Source: Rhodamnia argentea (lineage: Eukaryota > Streptophyta > Magnoliopsida > Myrtales > Myrtaceae). From it: DNA of 64,000 bases. Both the position numbers and the translations under genes were made by a program. A model generated the notes under the pieces. The model was not told the DNA's origin and ran no database searches. It saw only the letters and a program-made list of their open reading frames with translations. Positions 13,127 to 23,090 of the stretch are shown here, piece by piece. Numbering within the stretch: position 1 is the first letter of the stretch; the number at the start of each line of letters is the position of its first letter. The stretch spans positions 16,961,861 to 17,025,860 of the forward strand of contig NC_063154.1 in the NCBI RefSeq assembly GCF_020921035.1, read 5' to 3'.

Positions 13127-14324
13127 TGGAACGTCTATTTTACTTTTTGAATTTTTAAATTTTTGAATCGCTGCCCCTTAGTGCTTCGTTGTAGCACTTG
13201 CAGGCTTTTTGCTCGGCGGTTAGCGCCGGATTCTCGGGTTAATCACGTGTTTTCCGGGTCCCGGTTGAACGCGGGTCGCTCAGTGGGCCGGGTCCCGGCC
13301 CGGCCCGCAACAATATTCGTGGGTACTGATGTAGCATAGAATAGTATAAAATTCAAAGGAAAATTAATAAAATAAATAACGCGGAGCCCCACAATTAATT
13401 TTCATATGTTTCCTATTTCCATTTATTTATTTTTAGCTGGAAATTTTGAAATTAAAAGAAAAAGAACAGTACCGAAACGGGTGGGCCATGTTGGGATCTC
13501 AGGAATTTCAGGACCGAGCGGGGCTCGGCTAGAACATGCGCACGCCTCTCCACCGAGTAGGTCTGCTCATGGGTTTGTCTATCTTGCCAGGAAATAAAAC
13601 ATAGTAAAGTTGTCGAAAAGGTCGATAACATTCCACTTTCCGATCTGAACAATTGATGATGATTGTGAATCCATGGTCGACATTTAACTGATTTAACGAG
13701 CCAATAAAAATATGATTCCAAAATTTTTAAAGCTAAGGCGAACATCTCACACGAGCAAAGTGATTGATTCTGCCGCACCACATCGATCATTTGACAAACA
13801 CATAGAAACACACTTCTCCCTCAGCACCGGCCGGATATGGGGCTACCACCAACACGGTCATGGCAACATGATTCAACCCCGCTGCTAAAAACAAAAAACC
13901 CTCATGTCGTCCTTCATTTATTACCAAACATCTCACTATTCAGAAGTAGGTAAACCGTTGAAGACATCCTATGATCTTAAACTAAGCTTAGTACAAGATA
14001 AAGCAAAGAGAGCAACTAGTACAAGGTCACAAAAGAATTGGGCATGTCCCTTAAGTCTAACCAAGAGAGCTACTCTTTTACCTCTTACTCTCAGCAGACA
14101 GGTATCAGACAAGGGCTGTTTCGGCATGCAAAACACATGTAGCCTTTCATCCTGATCGACCGCATTGGGGTCATATTTCAACGGCGAGGATGCATAGCTG
14201 CTGAGAAATGAATTGGCACGAGAAATAATCAACGGCAATCTGTGGATTTGCTCTCAGGAAGGATAATACTATTGCCTTATCCATCCTTCCTGCACAATTT
14301 CGAGTTTGGTTGTGGGTGCAAGAA
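13127..14324. other. tubulin distal promoter and 3' flank of the SHW1-family gene
   Basis: No gene is seen. A GC-rich stretch (GGGCCGGGTCCCGGCCCGG) lies at about 13284-13302. The 3' UTR of the upstream minus-strand gene probably fills part of 13900-14324. Confidence 0.4.
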
Positions 14325-16956
14325 CTACGTAACTGGCTGTGCCCGGGTCCATGCACGATGGTCGTCATCAGCTTCATTCCTCCTATAACTACGGTTTTCT
14401 TGCATGTAAGTAACCCCAGACCACACTCCACGGATCAGCAAGATGCTAACAAACACAATGCTTCCAAGGGTACACACAACCTGATAAGCACGAAGATATC
14501 AGGTCGCAAATTACGAAAGAAACACACGATGTAGGATGAAGTACAATAGCAATCCTCAAGAAAAAAACAGCACCATTGGCCACTGACGAGGGGAGAAGGA
14601 CAAAGATGATGTAAGAGCAGTCCAGTAAAACCAAGCCCCAGTGCCAACTAACTTGAAGAAAACAAATCTAGTCCATGAAACGAGAACAAAACCCTAATAT
14701 TGACATCAGCAATCCTACGAATGCTTATGGTTTCCAACAGATTTTGTGGACAATATTCAACCTTATCAAATTATTCAAGATCGCAATTTCCTTGCATTAA
14801 GAATCCACAAAGAACAGTTCAGCTCAGCATTTATCGACTGTATACTCCCTATCAGAGGCACAAGGACACTTCCCTGCAATTGTTAAATAGAATGCTTCAA
14901 AGTGTAGACATGCAGCGGATGTTCATGAAATCAAGCAGAAGTTACATGATAGTAAAATGTTTCTTAAAGCATGGATCCATACCAAGCAGAGACCTATACA
15001 TCATTTTGAAGTTCATGCTGTGAGAAAACTCTTTCATGTAAGCCCTTCAAATCCAAGCTACTAATTAATGAGTTCCAGGAAATAATGCATAACAAACAAC
15101 AGTCAATCAGGCATTATTATTTTGGCATGTATTTCGGCAATTTATGATAGAGAAAGATGCATCCCAGAAGTCAAATTGATTGATCCAAAAGGTGAAGACA
15201 TGATAATTGAAGTAGCAAGAAGATTAGAGACAAAGCATGAAGCCCAATTGAGGACGAATGATTACCCTCTGCATATAGTAGACTATGTATGAATTGATAT
15301 TCATGTTATTTGTAGTGCTCTTCTCATTGTATGCAATATAAAGGAGGATGTTGCATATCTCATCATTTTTTTGACATAAGAGCAGTGACTTTGCTGAATA
15401 CTCTGGTCAAACACGTATTAAGCAACAAAGCCACATCTGGAAAGCTATGTTCAAGTCCAAAGTGCATGGGAGAGTGGAATCTCCTACAGTAGTTTGTTAA
15501 TAATTATTCTTAGAAAGCACCAGAGAACCATCAATATTTCCAACTTGAATATCTATAGAAGTCAATGATTACCAATTAACGATTTTCTGGTGCTAGATTT
15601 GCAAAGTTCATGATACCAGAGGGCTAGACACTAGACTTCTTACTTAGGTTAAACAACAGCACGGAAAAATTCCTCTTAAATGATTTACGAACACGTGGGC
15701 TCAAACTAAGTAAACATGCTTGGAGGCAGGAAGAATCCATCTTAAGTACTAAAGTTGTAATCTTTATTCAAACTATGGCTACTCGAAGAGAGAGCATGTT
15801 ACTGACTTCACTCAAAATGGTATGGAAACATGAAATTGGAACTACTAAAAATCTTAAGTTACCTCCAGAAATGCCTTCAAGACCCACAGAAATGCCAAAA
15901 TCAGGACTCCATTCACGGAAAAGCTGACCTGCAAAATGGAAATGAATGATTCACCAACTAATCAGTAACCATCCAAAGACAAATGTCATTGGAAAAGTGA
16001 TGTAGGGAAACCTAAATGATAAATTTTCACCCCCAAGGAACTGCAACATTAGCCTTGTCCTTGGACAGCTTGCGAAAAGCCGAAAAGAGACACTTTACCT
16101 TGAGACACATGGTACATCAAATTCAAGCCTTCTAACATCAGCAGTTGACAAGGACAAATTCACTAATAGAAAGGTACTACAACTGAGGAACAACAGACAG
16201 AAGTTTAAGATGAGCCAGCTGACGAGCATGGACCATTTGAACCTGTCGAGATACTGTACGCAATCACTCAAACTGCACCAGTTTAAACCACCTGGTGCTT
16301 CTAGACAAAGTACGAATCAACATAAAAGTGAGTCATCAACCGATCGACACAATGAGCCACGGGCATTAGGACGAACACAAAGAGAGCAGCTCAAGACATT
16401 GCAAAACGTTAGCGACCCAATTCCCAATCAACAGGAAAATCCTCAGTAACCGATTCGAGAAAATCGACATTTGGCTCACCAATTGGGTCGAAATCGAAAC
16501 AGGCAGAACCGATCGCACGGCCTTCCTCGCCCTCCTGGAGACCTTCCTGAACACGTTTTGAACAAACCTAACCAAAAGATCCAAGCTCCGATCCTCTTCC
16601 TCGTCGCCGCCGTCCCCGCCGTCGTATTCCTCCCGACCGCCGCCGTACACCGATTCGATGGCGCGGCTCCAGTTCCGGGCGCCACCCACCAAATCCCCGC
16701 CACCTCCCTGCAACCACAAACACCATCAACCGACGGCGGCAATCGAAACAAGACCGAAACTTGCGAAGGTCGCGAAGAACGTCGCGGGGCGAAGGACCTG
16801 AGGGAAATCGGAGACGCGCCGGGAAGCGCGGAGGCGGAGGCTGAAGTGAGGCGGAGGCTGATGGGGCGCGATCGAGAAGCTGTTGGCGGCAATGGGTTGG
16901 CGAGGGAAGATGGGGGGAGCAACTGCGGCGAGCCGAAGCAGTCGGAGCTTCAACAT
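14325..16956 (-). CDS. SHW1: SHORT HYPOCOTYL IN WHITE LIGHT 1 family protein
   Basis: Four exons: 16956-16798, 16707-16480, 15928-15863 and 14480-14325. All junctions are phase 0 and GT-AG, giving 202 aa. Residues 1-53 are rich in Arg, Pro, Ser and Ala with few acidic residues, like a plastid transit peptide. GGGGDLVGGARNWSRAIESV follows (54-73), then an acidic Asp/Glu/Gly stretch, then a basic RKVSRRARKAVRSVLPVS. Two hydrophobic helices come next (about 135-150 and 155-172, with ILAFLWVLKAFLEVVC and VFVSILLIRGVWSG), and a polar tail ends the protein. I recognise the order and the FLWVLKAFLEVVCTLG block as the plant SHW1 family. Its Arabidopsis member is reported as a negative regulator of photomorphogenesis linked to COP1/HY5 and ABA. 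The ATG at 16956 is chosen because it makes exon 1 join in frame. Exon structure is strong; the name is from memory. Confidence 0.78.
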
Positions 16957-16976
16957 GGTTCGGGTGCTGCGTTCAT
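16950..16976 (-). promoter_or_regulatory. short uORF overlapping the SHW1-family start
   Basis: An upstream ATG at 16976 opens an eight-codon frame (MNAAPEPC, then TGA). Its stop overlaps the main ATG region: the main ATG begins at 16956 and the uORF ends at 16950. If the transcript starts upstream of 16976, ribosomes would terminate right on the main start, a layout that permits reinitiation control. Confidence 0.5.
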
Positions 16977-17129
16977 GGAGCTGGGTACTTCAGGAGATTC
17001 TTGTAAGAAGAAGGAAGGCAACGGCTACAGAAAAGTCCAACCGCCCATATGGAGAGGCAAAAAGATGCATGACGTGAACCGGTCCGTCCTTTCGATCCCA
17101 AAAAAAAAAAGGGGTCCGTACAGTGACTT

Positions 17130-17875
17130 AAATTTATCGACATAAATTCTAAAAAATTTCTTTGTAATACTAAAATTTACAATTATTTTAGAGATTGAAC
17201 CCTAAAACTTATAAAAATTGTAATTGAGTACATCCGTTAACTTTATCCTTAGACTAACAAAAAATGCTGGCATAGCTTCTTTAATATTTTCAATTTTTTA
17301 CGTGACGATGACATGAATTGTTTTTGCATTTCCTTACATACCTCATTTAATATTTTAATTTTAGTTAAGCAATATGTTGGTTAAAAAATATAAATTAGGC
17401 CTCGCCGCCCACTTCATCAAAAGGGGGCAGCCAAGGGCTAGGCAAGGGCCGTGGGGTCACCGAGGCCTTGGCGAGGGCCCCCATGGGCCCTTTCCAGCAA
17501 CTAGGGCGACAGTGGGCCTGCCGCCCTTGCCTCTGTTCTTTTTTTCATTTTGCTATTTTTGTGTCTTTTAATTTACCATTCATATTTTATTTTATTGAGA
17601 TTTTGGTTTTAAAAAAATAGAATTTACACCAAAATGACGCCATTTTAATTTTATGTTTTATTTTTATTCACATCATCGCCACGTAAAAAAGAGAAAATAT
17701 TAAAAAAATTCACATCAGTATTTTCCATTAGTATACATGGATGGAGTTAACGTAAACACTCGATTGCACCAATTTGACAAGGTTTAGAACTTTATTGTAC
17801 TTTTTTAAGTTTTAGGACTCAATTGCACTTTCGTGATAAGTTTTTATGGATTTCAGTGCACATTTCCCATTACTT
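17130..17875. mobile_element. Mutator-like non-autonomous element (long TIR)
   Basis: AT-rich arms of roughly 200 bp are inverted relative to each other. The left arm runs TAAAACTTATAAAAATTG..ATCCGTTAACTTTATCC..TTTTTTACGTGACGATGAC. The right arm carries the complementary order ending in AAGTTTTAGGACTC and GATAAGTTTTTATGG. A GC-rich core with GGCGAGGCC-like words (17400-17530) sits between. There is no transposase and no clear TSD. It has the same architecture as the elements at 54.1-55.5 and 62.5-63.2 kb. Confidence 0.6.
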
Positions 17876-17929
17876 TACTATTGAAACGAACCCAATTTTC
17901 GAATTTAAACACACGAAATTAACAAATTT

Positions 17930-18330
17930 TAAATTATGATCTAGTGTTATTAGATAAAAAGATATGTAAATTTACGTTTCAATGTTAATATGTTGTGAAA
18001 ATATTAGGTATTTCGGATTGAGAAAAAGTCGAACCATCTTCCCCGCAAGATTTGAACTAAGGAAAAAAGTAACAATTTATCCGATGCGATGAAAATTCAT
18101 ACTGCTATCAATCAATGATTAATCTTGAAATTTCTGTAAACCGACAATTTTTCTAAGGAGACCCTCAATCCTAAAACTGACGAGCCGAGATAATTTTGAT
18201 GTTTTTTATTTGTTTTAAGATTCAATTATATGATCTGAAAGTTGTGGCCCATAGTTATACTCCAATTACAAATTTTAAGAGTTTCGAGGTATTAATCGGT
18301 AAGATTAGATAAGATGGTGCATTACACTTG
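17930..18330. repeat. 3' flank of the EGY3 duplication, copy 1
   Basis: Similar throughout to 22195-22560 (shared CAATTTATCC, ACTGCTATCAAT, AGATTAGATGGTGCAT and AAGAGTT in the same order). The duplicated block therefore extends well beyond the coding region on the 3' side of both EGY3 copies. Confidence 0.75.
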
Positions 18331-18549
18331 CACTTTATACATATGAATGAATAAATAACTCATCAATTTTTTTTTTCCAATCGTGGGATATTTTAATATT
18401 AAGCTCGAGTACGATTTGAACCGTACAATTAATCAGCGAGCTGCCATTACTCTTGCCATTTCATTTACACCCCAATCTGCACATAACTAGAGTTTTCCTA
18501 CATGATGATCATCCTGCACACGTCTCTCCTAGCATCACCGTGACGATTA
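18331..18549. other. 3' flank of EGY3 pseudogene
   Basis: No gene is seen. Parts match the 3' flank of the intact copy at 22970-23090. Confidence 0.5.
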
Positions 18550-20830
18550 TACACTCGGTACATTGCCTTCGGATCGATCACCCGCCTCCTCAAAAGCTGC
18601 TTCGGAAGAACGGCGACCCGAAGAAGGTGCTCGGCGATGTTTGGGAAGAGGGTGAAGAAACAGATGAGGCCGAGGATGGCCCCCCAGTCGAACCTGTCGT
18701 CTCCCAAGGGCGTGATCTCATCCTTCACAGGCGTCTCCTCTCCGCCCCTGAAGAAGAAGGTGGCAAAGAGTCCCCAGCCTAAGCACAGGACGCTGCCGCT
18801 GAGGCCGCCAATGCCTAGCAAAAGCGAGGCGGCGAAGGATAGCGAGGCGGCTGTGCTTCTGCTGAACGTGGTTTGAGCGATGCGGCCTCCTTCGAGCCTT
18901 CCGCACAGCAACAGGTTTAGGGAAGTCCCATTCCTGCAGAAGCTTTGAGTTAGCATCTGCTGCATTGGTTGCTTGCAAGGTGGAAGCAGGAGCACTGATT
19001 CCACAAGCGTAAGACTCAAGGAACACTATTCAGCCTCTGAATGCACAGATAAAAAACTAACAGATACACGTACAATGAATCGGCTTCTGAATGAGCAAAA
19101 ATCACCGAGAAGTCCGGCAAAAGCTCCTTTTTATCCGGTAGCAGGGACTCGCAGTTATTCATGACTCCCAAGCATCCTGTCTAATTTGATGGGAATAGGA
19201 ACGATGGGCTCGGTTTCACGCCATATCCAGCTGCTATGATTCTCGTGGCTATCTATAAGATGCATGTAACCACATCGCCTTCAGCTCGATTAGAGGACCA
19301 AATGTTCGCAAGAACGAACACTGGCATAGCTAGATAGCCCAGCATTGTTTAAGGTCATTATGATTAGCTCCAGTAAACAAGCATGGCTCTCATCAGACGC
19401 AGGTATAACTGAGGCAGACAACAGATTGTCCAGAAAAGCGTCGGAGTAAAAGAGAGTATAGCGTGCCTCAGAGACTCTCAGAATTGAAACGAAACCGCCA
19501 AAACGTTTGAAAGGTAATCGTCGAAAGTAGCATCGGAACTATCGAACATCTATCAGACTAGACAATAGGCATCAAAACAACAACATTATGGTGACTAGGA
19601 AACAAGTCAATTTATCCAGATACAAGGAAGTAATGTCTGAGGGGATGTGACATTTATCCTTCCAAGTGACTTAACCAAGCAGATCGATTGCAAAGAACCT
19701 GGAAAGGCATTTACTCACAGATCTGCACCCAGGTTTGACAGTAGATGAATCCCTCGACAGAAACATGGAAATGTTTCGATGTGGCGATTGTCCCGCAAGA
19801 TCATTTGCCTGTACTGCAGTATGACTAATGCTCAAGTTACAAGTAGACCAACCTCAAGGAATTCAAGGATGAAATCCTGTACAACATCCGAGCGAAATGG
19901 CGTATAGGTGAGAAATTGAATGGACTGTTAGGTGCTGCTACCCTATGAAGAGTAGATCATCAGGAAGCTCTTGTTGAAGTGCCTGTTTAGCAATGTCATC
20001 TGCCTTTTTCCTCCACGAACCACAGGCTCCCGGACCTGCTGCCTTGGACAGCTTGATCTCCAATTTAGGAATGACCTCGTTGATAGGCCTTCTTAAATTA
20101 CCGATGAAAATGGCCCCATCTCCGAACGAACCTCCAAACATCAGTTGCAAAGAACGTATCGACGGTATCGACTTATGCCATCAGAATAGGTAGTGCTGGG
20201 GCATTGCTTCCACTGAACATCGACCGGAAAAGAACAACTATTGCAGGTCTATTAATCACCTCTGTATATTACGAAAGAAATTTTCGCTAATCGACATCCG
20301 ATCCTGTAATCTGAACTCCAGTAGAATCATACCCTAGTACAAAGTCTATCCATGTGCATCTACTTAATATGGCAGGCGAGTCCCGTCTTAATCACGCGTT
20401 TAATACGGCTATATATTATAACCAGAAGACACAAAAATCCTACAAACTAACAGAATTACCGCACATGTTCTACTTTTACACACAAGAAGCAAGAGTTAAA
20501 AGTCAATTCTCAGGCCAAACTGATTAAGAAGACTACTGCAACAGTCAATACTGTCCACATATCTCTATCCTTAACAATGTCAACCAAACAAGAACCTCAA
20601 ACCAATCACATGCTCTTTCCTCAAAGATGTTTAAAACTTGATGGATTTGATCCTAGGCAATGCGAAGATCCCGCTTTTCGACAGAACGAGGATCACCACT
20701 GCTTCTCTCTCCCTCTCCTCTTAATTCACTCTGGTCTTCTCCGTGTCTCCGTCTTCCTCGTGCCCTGGTTTTTCGGAGACCACGGCTACCGACAAAGCAG
20801 GTTCGTTCTCTTCTTGTCCCCCATCATCCT
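18550..20830 (-). pseudogene. EGY3: EGY3 tandem-copy pseudogene
   Basis: Remnants of every exon of the neighbouring EGY3 lie in order. The last exon (about 18560-18935) still reads IAQTTFSRSTAASLSFA and LLLGIGGLSGSVLCLGWGLF, but has Leu in place of the Pro of the NxxPxxxLxGG motif and a frameshift before the C-terminus. Exons 5 and 4 are fused by a deletion at about 19120: sequence matching 23850 of the intact copy runs straight into sequence matching 24212. Exon 3 is cut short by a deletion near 19528. Exon 2 (19940-20150) has a 6-bp insertion-type change and small deletions that break the frame around GPGACGSW. Most of exon 1 is gone: only an ENEP..SVAVVSEKPGHEEDGD segment survives at about 20730-20800. 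It cannot encode a full protein. Confidence 0.92.
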
Positions 20831-21443
20831 GAGCGGGCTCCCCAAGCTCACCCGCCTGAAAGAACTTCTCATTCAGTCTAAGCAGGGCCACATCCCTCTC
20901 GCCTCCGAACATAGCACGCGCCTTCTTCACCTCGGGCCCATGATCGGAGGGTATACAACATGGCAAGAGCCGCCCCTGGCCTAACAGGGTCACCGTAGGC
21001 AGGTAGCTTCCTCGCCAACTTCATCCTTCGAGCCACGGTCTGCAGGGTGTCCCTCCCGTGTTATCGAGCGACGTGGGATAATTTTTATTTGTGATGAGCG
21101 GTTCTAGAGTTCTGAAACCTGGATCATACTCCATGTAACTTGAAACCCGGAAGCAATTTTATCATAGGTTCCGAAGTCGGTTTTAAAGTTTACTTAACTT
21201 TCATCTTCTGTATTCTTAACCGAACAATTAAAGTGAATCATCGGACACCATGAAATATCGTATAATCGCGTGAAGACCTAGAACAAGAAAAACACAAAAG
21301 GCACCCGTCGAAACAAGTTCATCAATTTTTGGAACATGAAACCTACCTTGCATGTCCTAGAACCTGAAATCGAATCAATTATCATCAGTCCGGATCCCCG
21401 TTCTACCCTAAAACTATGCTCACTGCTAATACTCATGGGTACT
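20831..21443 (-). other. unrecognised coding-like sequence at the pseudogene 5' end
   Basis: Upstream of the surviving exon 1 scrap, the frame continues (20831-20993) with EVKKARAMFGGERDVALLRL and QAGELGEPAQDDG. This has no counterpart in the intact copy's transit peptide. Another frame at about 20940-21040 reads RRMKLARKLPAYGDPVRPG. I do not recognise the source. The GC content is higher than in the flanks, so this may be a captured gene fragment joined at the duplication breakpoint. Confidence 0.35.
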
Positions 21444-21451
21444 GTTAAAAT

Positions 21452-22187
21452 TAGGGGTGAGCAAAAAATAAAAAAAAGGGATCCTCCCAAATTGGACCAA
21501 ACCGTACCCAACCGGCTTATTTTGGATGGTAACTGGTGGGTACCGGTCCGATTTGCGGTTCCAATTTGTTAGTGCCGACGGGTACTTGTCCGGTTGCCGG
21601 TTTCAGATGGGAACCTTCTAACTAGATCAACCTGACCGGTTCCAGTTTTCCTTTTTCGTGTTATCAATAGGCGAACTTGTACTGGTTGCTTATCTTCGAT
21701 TAGTGTTCTTTCTTTCTTCTGGGTATTTCATGGTTTCGTGCTGTCTTGTCTGGGCCTCTTGTTCTTGGTTCTTTCCCGTTATGTTCATGAAGTTCCTGAA
21801 CAGAACATGAGTTTCCAACATGGATGGGCACGAAGTTCAATTCTCGCAGCTTGTAAAATGAGATGTTGAACTTTTCACCTGGCCAATTCCGCAAGATTAA
21901 ACGCGGGCCTCTGGAAAATTCGGTGATTAATATAGTTAGTGACGCCTTTTGTTGTTGTTAATTTGTTGATTTTGGAAGCATTTTAAGGTGTTGCAAAAAT
22001 CGTGAATCACCCGTTCGTTCCATGGATCCATCCGGAAATCGGACCGGATCGGACCAATGGTTCGGTTCTTGGGTGAATTCAGGGAACAAGCGAATGGTTC
22101 ATGGTTCACATTTTGTGAAACCGGTCTCTAGCGAACGGTTCTCGATTCTAGAATGGAAATCACTCATCTTGAAACCGATCACTCCTA
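21452..22187. mobile_element. non-autonomous hAT element (736 bp) between EGY3 copies
   Basis: The left end TAGGGGTGAGCAAAA and right end GATCACTCCTA (reverse complement TAGGAGTGATC) are inverted. The flanks GTTAAAAT (21444-21451) and ATTAAAAT (22188-22195) match at 7 of 8 positions, as an aged 8-bp TSD would. Subterminal arrays of GGTTCC/CCGGTT words run in both arms. No transposase is present. Confidence 0.7.
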
Positions 22188-22194
22188 ATTAAAA

Positions 22195-22560
22195 TTATAT
22201 GCAAACTTACATATTAATATTGATATATTATGGAAACATTAGGTGTTTCATATTGGCAAAAGGTCAAAGTACATTTCCCGCATGATTTGAATCAAGGAAA
22301 ACGCAACAATTTATCCAACACGGCAAAAGTACGTACTGCTATCAATAAATACTTAATTTTAAAGGTATCATGAATCGATAATTTTTATAGAGAGTTGCTT
22401 AGTCATGAAATTAACGTATCGAGATGGGCTTGAGAGTTTTATTTATTTTAGAATTTAATTGCACGATTTGAAAGTCACGACACATAATTAAACTCCTATT
22501 GCAAATTTGTAAGAGTTGAGGTACCAATTGGTAAAATAAGATTAGATGGTGCATCAGAAA
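22195..22560. repeat. 3' flank of the EGY3 duplication, copy 2
   Basis: Counterpart of 17930-18330. It marks the 3'-side edge of the second duplicated block, directly beside the hAT element that ends at 22187. Confidence 0.75.
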
Positions 22561-23090
22561 TAACATCTCCAAAGGAATGCCATTTTAGGTCGTCCGTCGA
22601 TTTGCCGGCCGAAAAGACCAGCGTGTAGGCAATCTAAGTTCCTATGACCGAGTCTTTCTAGCCCCTGTGGACACCCATGTCTGATTGTCGACAAGAATTT
22701 GCATTCTGCCGCTTACCCAAAAGAGGCCCGATCGCTCGAGAAAGAGAGGGTCCAAACCTCTTTAAACCATGACCTAAAGCATTTTAGTAGCGCCCCAAGA
22801 ATTCCTAACTATTGCATGAGAACAATTTAATCTTCGAAGTATTTTTCCTTTCCAATATTTTTCTACTGGACCCTTCTCCCATTCTTTTTATCGAGCATAA
22901 CAATGCAAGTAGAGGAAATTTTGGAGGAATTCTTCATATACTTTGGCTTGACTACAGCAGATTTAAACTGTACAATTATAAGTGAACGGCCATTACTCAT
23001 TGCCATTTCATCTACATCACCATCATACACAACTATAGGTTTCATCTTAGTATCGCTCAGTCCACCGCCTTGGATCTATCACCTGCCTTC
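22561..23090. other. 3' flank and UTR of EGY3
   Basis: No separate gene is seen. The first 100 bp or so upstream of 23091 are likely EGY3 3' UTR (minus strand). Confidence 0.45.

Noticed and set aside
16476..16922. Long minus-strand frame over SHW1-family exons 1-2 without intron 1
   Set aside because: It starts at a non-ATG codon and shifts out of the conserved frame; the spliced model joins two phase-0 exons that match the family.
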